Assembly: GCA_945949735.1 (NCBI GenBank)
Contig: CAMFFO010000009.1
Span: forward strand, 1 to 35,278
Length of the DNA: 35,278 nt
From: an uncultured Clostridia bacterium
GTDB taxonomy: Bacteria > Bacillota > Clostridia > Oscillospirales > Oscillospiraceae
Direction of reading: 5' to 3'
How positions within the stretch are numbered: the first letter of the stretch is position 1; each line of letters starts with the position of its first letter. Shown here one piece after another: positions 23,064 through 32,700 of this stretch. The translations under genes were made by a program, and so were the position numbers. The notes beneath the pieces were generated by a model, which was not told the DNA's origin, did not search any database, and saw only the letters and a list, made by a program, of their open reading frames with translations.

Positions 23064-24002
23064 ATGCCCGAACTGAAAGCAATCTACGCGACTACCTACG
23101 CGAACAACGTGTATAACATGGCCCAGCAGCAGGGCAGCCTGCTCTATGGCCACGTGACCCACATCGACATGAAGGGGGAGAAGCGCACCATCGAGCGCGC
23201 CCACCCCACCAAGGCCGTCCGCTTCGAGGGGACCGCCGGGGACACTCCCAACATCCAGACCAAGTTCAGCCGCCGGATTCTCTACGCCCACCAGTACCAC
23301 TGGGGCGAGATGCTGGACTGGACCGAGGAGCAGGGGATGAACCCCATCGTGGATCCCACCGGCCCCATCACCATGAACGGCGCCTACGCCATGGGGAGAT
23401 GCCTGGACGAGATCATCATCTCCCGAGGCCTCAACGGGATTTCCTACGAGCTCACCGAGACCAGCGGAGTCGTCTCCGACGAGACCCCCGTGGAGCTTCC
23501 CGCCTCCCAGAAGGTTGCGGCAAGCTACAGGGACGCGGGAGAGTCTGGGACCGGGAACACCGGCCTCACCCTCTCCAAGCTCATCAAGGCCCGCTCCATC
23601 CTTGGCAAGTCCATGATTCCCATGAACATGCCCGGGCAGGAGGTGTGCTTCGCCGTATGCCAGAGCCAGCTGGACGACCTTCTCAAGTCGGACAAGGTCC
23701 AGTCCAGCGAATACAACACCATCCGCGCCCTGGTCACCGGGGAGATCGACACCTTCATGGGCTTCAAGTTCATCAAGATGGCCGAGGATCTCCTGCCCCT
23801 GGCCGAGGATGGCGCATCCGGCGTCCGCAGCTGCTTCGCCTGGCTCAGGAGCAACGTGGTCATGGCCGAGCCCCAGGCCGTCAGCACCACCATCAACACC
23901 CGGCCCGACAAGTGCAACGCCTGGCAGGTCTACTCCAAGCTCAAGGCGGGGTCCACCCGCTACGAGGACGGAGGCGTGGTGAAGATTCTGTGCGCCGAAT
24001 AG
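23064..24002 (+). CDS. Major capsid protein
   Basis: A 312-residue protein that fits the HK97-fold capsid family found in temperate podoviruses with T7-type connectors: 'ATTYANNVYNMAQQQ' at the N-terminus, 'RAHPTKAVRFEG', 'AYAMGRCLDEIIIS', and the P-domain 'LSKLIKARSILGK' with 'TGEIDTFMGFKFIKM' near the end. Codon use is the most biased in the window (strong preference for C-ending codons), as expected of a highly expressed gene. Located between scaffold and tubular tail genes. A GGAG site precedes the ATG. Confidence 0.88.
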   Translation: MPELKAIYATTYANNVYNMAQQQGSLLYGHVTHIDMKGEKRTIERAHPTKAVRFEGTAGDTPNIQTKFSRRILYAHQYHWGEMLDWTEEQGMNPIVDPTGPITMNGAYAMGRCLDEIIISRGLNGISYELTETSGVVSDETPVELPASQKVAASYRDAGESGTGNTGLTLSKLIKARSILGKSMIPMNMPGQEVCFAVCQSQLDDLLKSDKVQSSEYNTIRALVTGEIDTFMGFKFIKMAEDLLPLAEDGASGVRSCFAWLRSNVVMAEPQAVSTTINTRPDKCNAWQVYSKLKAGSTRYEDGGVVKILCAE

Positions 24003-24015
24003 CCGGAGGGGGAAG

Positions 24016-24594
24016 ATGCGGAGCGTCACGTCTGTCTGCAACATGGCCCTGGGCTACCTGAACCATCCGCCATTGTCAAGTCTTGACGAGGAGGGGCGCC
24101 CTGAGGCGGAGCTCCTGCGCCGCATCTTCCCCGATGTCCGGGACAGAGTCCTGGGAGAGCATCCATGGAGTTTCGCCACCAGGCGTGAGAAACTTGCGGA
24201 GCTCTCCCAGGACTCACCATATCCTGACTGTTCCAAGGCATACGGCCTCCCCCATTCCTGCCTCCGCGTCCTGGACGTTGGCGACGGAAGCCGCTACATC
24301 AGGGAAGGAGGAAGGATCTACACTTCCCATCCCCGTCCGTCCATCGAGTATGTCAAGAGGGTGGAGGAGATGGACGACTGGCCTCCCAAGGTCATCTCCG
24401 CCCTGTGCTTCCTTCTCGCCTCGGAGATGGCCCTCCCGCTTTCCGGGGACGCCAATCTGTTCAATGCGATGTACAACCGCTTCCGCATGGAGATCGACTC
24501 CGCAAAGTCCGAGGACTACATCGAGAATTTCCACGCATCCCAGCCGGAGAGGACGCAGGGAAGCTTCCTCTCCTCCCGTTTCGGAGGAAACTGA
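24016..24594 (+). CDS. Tail tubular protein A (T7 gp11-like)
   Basis: A 192-residue adaptor that joins portal to nozzle. The motifs 'VCNMALGYLNHPP', 'VLGEHPWSFATRRE', 'YGLPHSCLRVLDVG' and 'FLLASEMALPLSGD' are typical of the gp11-type family, and the length fits. The next gene is the expected partner, tubular protein B, and overlaps by a single base (TGATG). A GGAGGGGGA site lies before the ATG. Confidence 0.88.
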   Translation: MRSVTSVCNMALGYLNHPPLSSLDEEGRPEAELLRRIFPDVRDRVLGEHPWSFATRREKLAELSQDSPYPDCSKAYGLPHSCLRVLDVGDGSRYIREGGRIYTSHPRPSIEYVKRVEEMDDWPPKVISALCFLLASEMALPLSGDANLFNAMYNRFRMEIDSAKSEDYIENFHASQPERTQGSFLSSRFGGN

Positions 24595-27158
24595 TGCCCG
24601 TCCATTCCATCGTGAACTCCTTCAATGCGGGAGAGCTTTCCCCACGTCTCCTCGCCAGGCCGGACCTTGACGCCTACCCAAGAGGATGCCGGACCATGGA
24701 GAACTTCCTTCCAACCCCGTACGGGAGCGCGGAGAGACGGCCGGGAACTGAACTTTTTGGATATAGCAGCTACGGATCCAGCGGGCGCCTTGTCAGCTTC
24801 GTCTTCAACGACGTCAACGCCTACATCCTTGTCTTCCGGTTCGACGGAGGCGTGTCCGTCCGGCGCTTCGCTGACACACCGGAGGACAGGACATACACCT
24901 ATGCCTCCGTCCCCGGCGAATACGAGCCGGACCCGGGCGCCCCTGTCCCTGAGGAAGGAGAGGAGGACACCAGGGAAATGGTTCCCAAGAGATTCTTCTT
25001 TCCCCTTGCCGAGGACGAGTGGATCGATCCCTGGAAATTCCAGTTCGTCCAGTCCGCCGACGTGGTTTTCATCGTCCACCCGGACTATCCGCCGCACCGT
25101 CTGTCCCGCACGGGAAAGGACGTCTTCCAGATGGAGGAGATGCCATTCCGCTATCCTCCGTCCCTGGATATAGACACATCGGGCACGCGCCTCAAGTGCA
25201 TAAACAAGCCAGGGACAGGAGGAGGAACGAGGCCGCCGGAGCCTGGAGAGACGGGGACCCTCTATGCGGACAAGGAGATTTTCAAGGAGTCCGACGTGGG
25301 AAAGAGATACCTCCTTACCTACAGGAACAGCACGAAGGGAACTCTGACCATCGCCAAGACAGCCGCAGGCGACACGGGCGGATTCGAGAAGAGGCTCTCC
25401 TGGACAAGGGTGAAAGGGGCGTATACCGTCACCAGCCACGGCACATGGACGGGAACCCTTTCCGTACAGAGAAAATACAGCGACACGCAGCCGACCTCCT
25501 ACGAAGGAGCGGAGACCATCGCCGTCTATTCCAGCGAGAACGACTTCAATGTCTCCCTTTCCGGGGACGAGCCGGAGGATGACGCCTGGTATTCCGTCTA
25601 TTGGAGCGGAAGCCTTGCCAAGACGGAAAGCACCCTCAACTTCATGAACCCCGGCTTCTCCATGACCGGCGTGGTCCGGGCGACATCCTTCACGGACGCA
25701 AAGCAAATGGACTGCGTCTGCGAGAAACGCCTATACTCCTACGGCTACGCATCATCCTGGAGAGAGGGGGCGTTCTCCCCGGAAAAGGGATACCCCCAGG
25801 CCGTGGCCATCTACCAGGAGAGGCTTTTCCTTGGCGGAACGTCCGCCCACAGAAACCGGATCTGGGGAAGCCGGACGAACGACTGGAACAATTTCGAGGT
25901 GGTAGGCCAGGAGGACGACAGCGCCCTGGATCTCACCATGTGCTCCCCCACCGTCTCCAGGATCTGCTGGATGCAGGACAAGGACGCCCTCATCGTGGGC
26001 ACCACGGAGGACGAGTGGGCCGTCTCCTCCAGCAACGGACAGAACGCCCTCTCCGCCTCAAATCTCCGAATCCGCCGGAACTCCGCCTTCGGCAGCTGCT
26101 TCCCCGCCTTGTCCATCATGGCCCAGGACATCCTGGTATTCGTCCAGAAGGACAGGAAGAAGGTCAGGAGCCTCTTCTACTCCTGGGAGCAGGACGCCTT
26201 CAAGAGCGAGGAGATGACCCTTCTCGCGGAGCATGTCTGCCGGGCAGGCGTCAGGGAGATCCACCTCCAGAAGTCCCCGGAGACGGTCCTCTGGGCCGTC
26301 CTCATGGACGGATCCGTGGCATCGGCCACCATCGACACGTCCCAGAACGTCACCGCCTGGGCTCGCTTTTCCACTTCATCCCGCGGAAAGGGCGTTGTCT
26401 CCATGTGCATTCTACCGGGGGCGGACGGGGAGGACAGGGTCTATATGCTGGTCCAGAGGAACAAACTCGTTTCCAAGATAGACGGAAACCAGGAGCAGCC
26501 ATGTTTCTCCCTTGAGAGAATGTTCCCGAGGAAAGGATGGAGCGCCCTGGACACACCCATGCTGGACATGGCCATCCGAATCGAGGCGCATGGAGACGCC
26601 GAACCATACTGGGGAAGGACCCATGGATCCTCAGACTGCCCGATATCCAACATCGCGAGAATCAACCCCACGGGGAATAATGCTCTTTCCGTAAAATTCC
26701 CTTCGATAACCGTTCCCGCGCCTTCCCTAGTCCTTCTCACGGACGACGGGGAGTGCTTTCCCGTCTCCCTGGATTCCATCGATGCCCAAAGTCACACTTT
26801 CACCCTGCCCAAGGAGATTTCCGGGGGATGGATAGGCTGCCTGTACACCTCAGAGCTCTCCCCCATGCCGGCGGAATACGGGATGCAGGACGGGCACTCC
26901 ATGCTCCGGAAGAAGACGGTCCACCGCGTCCTTGTGGATGTCTACGACTCCATGGGAGGGGAGGTGCAGGTGAATGGCGGACCCGTCTCCCGCATCTGTC
27001 CCAGAAATTCCGGAGATTCCTGGGACGCTCCTGTTCCCCAGGGAAGCATCGAGGTGTCCGCGCCATTCTCGGGGCACGAGAGGAGAGTGGAGACCGTGGT
27101 CAGGCAGAGGGAGCCATGGCCCCTCAACGTTTCGGCGATTGCCCAGATAATGCAATGA
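24594..27158 (+). CDS. Tail tubular protein B-like nozzle / stabilisation protein
   Basis: An 854-residue tail nozzle protein. The start MPVHSIVNSFNAGELSPRL and 'RRPGTELFG' are hallmarks of the large stabilisation/tubular protein family in podoviruses. The body is a series of beta-rich domains: a beta-propeller-like region with 'YQERLFLGGTSAHRNRIWGS' near 420, and a C-terminal beta sandwich. Its ATG overlaps the tubular A stop. T7 gp12 (about 790 residues) is similar in size. It probably forms the hexameric nozzle that carries the fibres. Confidence 0.88.
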   Translation: MPVHSIVNSFNAGELSPRLLARPDLDAYPRGCRTMENFLPTPYGSAERRPGTELFGYSSYGSSGRLVSFVFNDVNAYILVFRFDGGVSVRRFADTPEDRTYTYASVPGEYEPDPGAPVPEEGEEDTREMVPKRFFFPLAEDEWIDPWKFQFVQSADVVFIVHPDYPPHRLSRTGKDVFQMEEMPFRYPPSLDIDTSGTRLKCINKPGTGGGTRPPEPGETGTLYADKEIFKESDVGKRYLLTYRNSTKGTLTIAKTAAGDTGGFEKRLSWTRVKGAYTVTSHGTWTGTLSVQRKYSDTQPTSYEGAETIAVYSSENDFNVSLSGDEPEDDAWYSVYWSGSLAKTESTLNFMNPGFSMTGVVRATSFTDAKQMDCVCEKRLYSYGYASSWREGAFSPEKGYPQAVAIYQERLFLGGTSAHRNRIWGSRTNDWNNFEVVGQEDDSALDLTMCSPTVSRICWMQDKDALIVGTTEDEWAVSSSNGQNALSASNLRIRRNSAFGSCFPALSIMAQDILVFVQKDRKKVRSLFYSWEQDAFKSEEMTLLAEHVCRAGVREIHLQKSPETVLWAVLMDGSVASATIDTSQNVTAWARFSTSSRGKGVVSMCILPGADGEDRVYMLVQRNKLVSKIDGNQEQPCFSLERMFPRKGWSALDTPMLDMAIRIEAHGDAEPYWGRTHGSSDCPISNIARINPTGNNALSVKFPSITVPAPSLVLLTDDGECFPVSLDSIDAQSHTFTLPKEISGGWIGCLYTSELSPMPAEYGMQDGHSMLRKKTVHRVLVDVYDSMGGEVQVNGGPVSRICPRNSGDSWDAPVPQGSIEVSAPFSGHERRVETVVRQREPWPLNVSAIAQIMQ

Positions 27159-27565
27159 AGACGAGATTCCTTTTTCCAAACGAGACCGAGAAAGTCATCG
27201 ACTGGCTCATGGCGTGGAGAGGGCACCCCATGGAGGCCAGGGACGCGGAGCGCCTTTTCGTCCCCAGGGACTGGACGATCGGGGTCTTCTCCGAAGACGG
27301 CCGCCTCCTGGCCGGCGGCGCCATCTATCCTTCCATCCAGGGAGACATCGGCTTCATGGGAAAAGTGATCGCCAGCCCGGAAGGGAAGCGCATGGAGAAC
27401 GCGGCGGCCCTGAGGGTCCTCGTGCGAGAGATGAAGAAAGAGCTGGCCAAAACCGGGGCGAAGGTCGCCATTTCCATCTATGACGAGGAGCCATTGGCCA
27501 GGATCGCCGCCCAAGGCGTTCCCGCCACTCCCGTTTTCCTTGTCTATTCGCCAACGGAGGAATAG
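27155..27565 (+). CDS. GNAT-like acyltransferase-type virion-region protein
   Basis: A 136-residue protein with the strand-helix order of GNAT enzymes: 'WTIGVFSEDGRLLAGGAIYP', then 'IGFMGKVIASPEGKRMENAAAL' with a helix 'RVLVREMKKELAK' and a final 'VFLVYSP' strand. The loop PEGKRMENAA stands where acetyl-CoA would bind but does not match the consensus well. Similar small proteins are often found between tubular and internal virion proteins in podoviruses. The ATG overlaps the upstream stop (ATGA). Catalysis is not established. Confidence 0.55.
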   Translation: MKTRFLFPNETEKVIDWLMAWRGHPMEARDAERLFVPRDWTIGVFSEDGRLLAGGAIYPSIQGDIGFMGKVIASPEGKRMENAAALRVLVREMKKELAKTGAKVAISIYDEEPLARIAAQGVPATPVFLVYSPTEE

Positions 27566-27567
27566 AG

Positions 27568-28107
27568 ATGGCCGTACCAACGATGCTTATTGCCACCGCA
27601 GTTTCGGCGGCCGCAGCCACCTATGGGGCTGTGGACTCCCACCAGCAGCAGAAGGCAAACGCGAAATACAACGCGAAAGTGGCGGAAGCCAACGCCAAGG
27701 CCGCGGAATTGCAGGGGAGGTCAGAGGAGGAGCAGGCGGCGGAGAACGCCCGTCGCCAGCAGATCGAGAAGCGAAGGGCCCTTTCCGCCATGCGGGCGCA
27801 ATACGGAGCCTCCGGGGCCGCCCTTTCCAGCGGGAGCCCCCTGGCCCAGTTGGGGCAGGCCGCGTCGGACATGACCCTTGCCTCCAACGACACCCTTCGC
27901 GCCGGCGTCATCGGGCGCTCCTCCGCCATGACCCAGGCGTCCCTGTTCAGAGCCCAGGGGCAGATGGCCAAGATGTCCGCTCCCAGCACGGCGTCCCTTG
28001 CGGGGAACATCACGGGAATCTGGGCAAACGCCACGGCGAATGCAGCTATGGCATACTCCGTGATGAATCCCTCCGAAAACTCTCCGAAAACACCACCAAA
28101 AAAATAA
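27568..28107 (+). CDS. Internal virion protein (T7 gp14-like)
   Basis: A 179-residue protein with a hydrophobic, alanine-rich N-terminus (MLIATAVSAAAATYGAV), a charged helical middle (KAAELQGRSEEEQAAE) and a 'SGAALSSGSPLAQL' motif typical of gp14-type core proteins. In T7, gp14 leaves the head first and inserts in the outer membrane to begin the ejection channel. Placement just before gp15-like and giant gp16-like genes agrees. GGAGG precedes the ATG. Confidence 0.8.
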   Translation: MAVPTMLIATAVSAAAATYGAVDSHQQQKANAKYNAKVAEANAKAAELQGRSEEEQAAENARRQQIEKRRALSAMRAQYGASGAALSSGSPLAQLGQAASDMTLASNDTLRAGVIGRSSAMTQASLFRAQGQMAKMSAPSTASLAGNITGIWANATANAAMAYSVMNPSENSPKTPPKK

Positions 28108-28146
28108 CGGCGGACCATCCGGATCCGGCGGAAAAAGAGGCAAACC

Positions 28147-29742
28147 ATGCCAGTGATACCGAAGACACAACTGACGATGGCGTCCGGAGCCGTGCCGAGA
28201 TACGGAACCCAGCAGATGCTCCCGAAGGACTTCAACGTGGGAAATTCCCTGGGAGCCGGAATCGCCAAGGGGATCGGAAGCATAGCGGACGCCGTCGCCT
28301 CCATTGCGACCATGAAGGGGAAGGAGGAGAGGCTCAAGAAGGAGGCGGACGAGAAGCTCGCCCAGGCCAACGAGGAGTTCACCCTGCGGGAGATGATGCT
28401 GGACGCCAACGCCAGGTTCCAGGCCAGCTTCGAGGACATGAAGAGAAACCCCGGCTCCTACGAGGAGTTCCGGGAGATTGCGGACGACGCCGTGGGCACC
28501 GTCCGCATTGCCAACGACGAGAGGTACCAGGGGCTTTCCGAACTTGGCAAACGGAAATACGACCTTTTCCAGAAGGAGGCGGAGCTGGGATTCTACCAGA
28601 AGGCGGAGAATCTCCAATACCAGGCGACGGTGAGCCACATGCTGGAGAAGACGAACCATCAGATCCAGGACGCCCTTTCCGGGGAAGAGCCGGACTTCAT
28701 CCTGGCCAGGGACACCGTGAATTTCCAGCTGGAGAACGGGCTTGTCACGGACATCGGCGCCGAGGAGATGCTCAAGAAGATCGGCGTCCAGGAACAGGTC
28801 CACGCCGCCTCCCTGGAAATGCAGGAGAACCCGAAGGCGTTCCTGGCCAATGTTGCCGGAGGAAAGTTCGGCGAACTCCCAGGGAAGGAGAGGGCGTCCC
28901 TTTGCCGCGACGCCCAGGGGATTCTCAACGCTGGAGAGACGCGCCTCATGGATTCCCTCTCTGTCCGCATGGCGGAAGGGGCGGAAATCTCCCAGGAGGA
29001 GCTTTCCGCCCTTCATGAAACGGGGACCATAGGGGACAGGAACTATTCCAAGCTTCTTTCCATGGTGAAGGAGGACGCCGAGAGGAAGGAAAGCGCATAC
29101 AGGAAGGCCTCCGAGAACGAGAGGAAGCAGGCGGAGGAGAGAAAGGCAATGGAGGACAGGGTTGCCGTTTCCGAAGCCAGGCGAAAGGTCTACGCCATGA
29201 GATGGGATGAGGATCCCATCGAGCGGGGAAGGCAGTACAACGACATTTGCGCCGACATCATGGAGCGCTTCTGGGTGAAGGATCGCCAGGCATGCAGCGA
29301 CCTTCTCGCCTACCTGAAGCAGACGGCCTATCCGGAGAAGGCGGCCAATCCCATGCTGGTCAGGCAATACGAGCAGGAATTCGGAGAAGGGCCGGACGCA
29401 TCCCTCCTCTCTGTGGCGGATCCGGAGAGGGACGGCAAGTGGTGGAGAGACAGCCGGGGGAACGAGGACGAGGTGACTCAACAGACCGGCGCCTTCTTCG
29501 ACATGGCGATGCGGAAATACATCGACATGAACCCGGAGGCAACCATCGACGACCTTCGCAGTTACTCCGTCTCCCTGGGAAAGAGAATCAACGCGTGGAC
29601 CATTGACAACTACATGGCCAAGCTGGCAGAGGCGTCCGCAAAGGCCAATGCGAAGAGCATCCCGGTGGAACTCCGGAAATACGACGACAAGGAAGGGAAC
29701 AGATGGATTTTTCAGGACGGAGCATGGGGAGTGATGAAATGA
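28147..29742 (+). CDS. Internal virion protein (T7 gp15-like)
   Basis: A 531-residue, mostly helical protein with a glycine-rich segment (VGNSLGAGIAKGIGSIADAV, near 30-50), then long charged helices and coiled coil (about 310-350, KASENERKQAEERKAME). It lies between the gp14-like and giant gp16-like genes, in the same order as the T7 core proteins 14-15-16, and would form the periplasmic part of the ejection tube. Sequence similarity to T7 gp15 itself is not evident; the call rests mainly on order and helical character. It overlaps the next gene by ATGA. Confidence 0.7.
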   Translation: MPVIPKTQLTMASGAVPRYGTQQMLPKDFNVGNSLGAGIAKGIGSIADAVASIATMKGKEERLKKEADEKLAQANEEFTLREMMLDANARFQASFEDMKRNPGSYEEFREIADDAVGTVRIANDERYQGLSELGKRKYDLFQKEAELGFYQKAENLQYQATVSHMLEKTNHQIQDALSGEEPDFILARDTVNFQLENGLVTDIGAEEMLKKIGVQEQVHAASLEMQENPKAFLANVAGGKFGELPGKERASLCRDAQGILNAGETRLMDSLSVRMAEGAEISQEELSALHETGTIGDRNYSKLLSMVKEDAERKESAYRKASENERKQAEERKAMEDRVAVSEARRKVYAMRWDEDPIERGRQYNDICADIMERFWVKDRQACSDLLAYLKQTAYPEKAANPMLVRQYEQEFGEGPDASLLSVADPERDGKWWRDSRGNEDEVTQQTGAFFDMAMRKYIDMNPEATIDDLRSYSVSLGKRINAWTIDNYMAKLAEASAKANAKSIPVELRKYDDKEGNRWIFQDGAWGVMK

Positions 29743-32700
29743 AGGGCGCAGCCTTCGAACTTGGCGTCTTCGACGACGACGGTACCCGTCTGGACAGAAG
29801 CCAGTGGGACGGCAAGCCCCAGGAGTGGATCGACTCCCATTCCCGCCTTGTGAGATACGGAGAGCAGGAGATTCCGCAAGGCGGACGCCTGACTCCCGAC
29901 GGAAGGCTCGTCCCATGGGACGACTGGAACTCCATGTTTCCCAGCAGAGAGTTTCAGAAAGAGGAGAAGACAGCGGAGGAGGATCCGCTTCCTCAATCCC
30001 TTGGCTACCGGATGCGCAACGACGTGCTATTCATGCTGGCCAATGGAGACGAGTTCGCCTTCGCTCCGGAAGAGCAGAGGGATGGCCTGAAAAACTGGTG
30101 CATCCAGAGGGCGAAGCTTGACGGGGAGGACTACGAGACGGTCAGGGACCGGCTCTATTATTCCGTCTATCTTTCCAACGTCGCCCTGAAGAACGCCAGG
30201 CTTTCCACCATCTACAACATCGCCGACACCTATGCCGTGGAGAAGATGAAGGAAGGCAAGGGGAAGAACGCGGCCGAGGCATGGCGTGCCTTCACGGACA
30301 AGTTCAGGATCCACAAGCAGGGAGAAGGAGGATGGGCTAGCGCGGCGAAGGCGTCTGGCACCCAGGCGCTAGGCCATGTCCTCAATGCGGGAACTGCCGT
30401 GCTGGAAGGCGCCTACATGGCGGGAAACGCCGTTGGCGCCGTGGACGACGAAACCCTGGAGGCATTCCGCCAGTACACGGGGGACGCCCTCGGCTATCTC
30501 AGGGAGAAGGACATGGAGTACCAGCAGGGGGCCATTTCCGACCCAGACTTCTGGAAGAGCCTATGGCGGCCTTCCTCTCTGAACGACCTGGCCAAGTTCC
30601 TGGCCATCCAGACCCCGAGGCAGATCCTGCAGGTCGCCGAGGCGGCATACATGGGGCCCCTTGCCTCCGCATCATTCGTGGGGCTGGAAAGCGGATACGG
30701 CAAGCTGGCGCAGCTGAGGGAGGAAAACCCGGAGATGTCGGAAGAGCAACGGGCGGTCAATGCCCTGGCCACGGGAGTCATCAATTCCGGCGCACAATGG
30801 CTCCTGGCCGGCATCGCCGCTGGAAAGCTGTTCAAATACAATCCGAAGATCGCAAACCCTTACCTTCAGGTGGCCGCATATCTTGCAAAATCCGCCGCTT
30901 CAGAGGCTGGCCAGGAGGCTGCGGAACAGGCGACGGAGAACCTGGTGGACATCTACACGGGGGCAAGGGGGGATATTTCCCAATGGACGAGGAAGGACTA
31001 TCTGGAGAATATCTCCGACGGCGTTGCCCTTTCCGCCATCGCCGGAGGCTTCTTGGGGACCATGGGATCGGCCGTCAGGATGCCAGGGCATAGATCCGCC
31101 CTGTACACCGTATTCACGGAACAGCGCATCGCGAATGACACCATCGCCGACGCCCAGAGAATCCATGCGGATCTCCATGGACGGGACAGGCTAACCCCCG
31201 CCCAGGCCAACCTGCTGAACGCGGCCTCGGACGTCCTCTCCAGGACATACGCGGACAATTGGCAAGAGACTTTCTTCCTGAGAAAGCTGGCCCTGGAGAA
31301 CGCAAAGGCGCAATACAACGAATCCCTGACCCGCGCCGTGGATCTTGCCTCTTATCTGGATCCCGACTATCACCTGGAGGCGGAGCCTCCCGCCTATGCA
31401 GGCCTTACGGACGAGGGTGCGAAGGCGAGGGCAAGATACGAGGCGCATGCGGCCGCCATCGATTTCGCATTGGCGAAGAAGGCGCCCCATGACCCTGCGG
31501 ATACCTTCGAGGCCGTGAAACAAGTCTTCCAGGATGTGCGAATCGAAGGGTCATCCGTCTCCTGCGACTCTGGCTCCACCTGGGAACGGCTCCCCCCGGA
31601 AGTCAAGGCCATCGCCTCTCTCCAGGGGTTCGGCCCTGGAAACCTGCCGCGTTTCGTAAAGTCGCGGGACGGCGGATCCCTATGGCTCAACGCCGACAGC
31701 GTCACCCCTTCCGAGGCGCGGATGATCTGTCTCCAATACATGGCGGAGAAGGGATTCAGAAACCTGTTCGGGAATCGGTTCGACGAGGTCATGGAATCCG
31801 TCTACTCCTCCATATCCCGAACGGAGGAGGCTGGCCAGCTCGTCCAGGAGATCCTGGGAAGGGATCCCGGAGAAGACTTGGGGGCGGTGCCCAAGGAGGT
31901 CAAGTCCCTGGTTGCCCAGGAGTTTCTGGCCAGGCGCGCGGCCGACGGCCTGGAGAAGCTTCCGGGAATCGTCTCCCGGGGCGTCCAGGCCATGCGCCAG
32001 CTCATCCTGGGCGCAAAGGCATTTGCCTCCGCCGGCATCTCCGACAAGGACATTCTCACCCTGGTATCCCGCTCCTTGGATGCCGCCAAGGGAGGCAAGG
32101 GGAACCCCGTGGAGCTCAAGGCAGGACAGGCGAAGGAGGCCTGGGACGCCGTGGAGACCGTGGCCAACGGCATCGGCCTGGAATTCACCCTGGCCACCGA
32201 CCAGGAATGGAAGGCGGAGATGAAGAAGGCGGCAGAGGCAAAGGGAATCCCCCTGGCGGAGTTCGAGAGAAAGTACAGGGTCAACGGATGGTACGCCGAC
32301 GGGGACCGTGTGATGATCGCCCCCGGCGTCTCCCCCAGGTTCGCCTTCGCCCACGAGATGGGGCACTGGCTCAGGAAGAGCCACGCCGACGTGTGGAATG
32401 CATTGGCCAGCCTTGCCAATGAGGCGCTGACAGAGACCGGGAAGGCCGGGATGGAGGCGGAGGAAAGGCGCTATCAAGGAATCCAGGCCGACGTGGCCGA
32501 GGAGTTCCTCTGCGACCGCATCGCCGAGGCCATGGAGAACCCCGCCCTGGTCCGCTCCTTCGTCCGAACCCTGGAGGCCAGGAAGGCGGGACTGGGGAAG
32601 CGCGTCCTCTACGCCATCCGGGACTTCCTGGAATATGTCCTGGACTTCTTCTCAGGCAACGCCAGGAAGAACCCCAGCTTCCGGAACATCGACGCCTTCT

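Noticed and set aside
22089..24044. 651-codon minus-strand frame
   Set aside because: It covers scaffold, structured spacer and capsid on the opposite strand; composition is typical of antisense shadow and no motif is seen.
27721..29916. 731-codon minus-strand frame
   Set aside because: Antisense to the internal virion protein genes, with no domain and no ribosome site at a sensible start.
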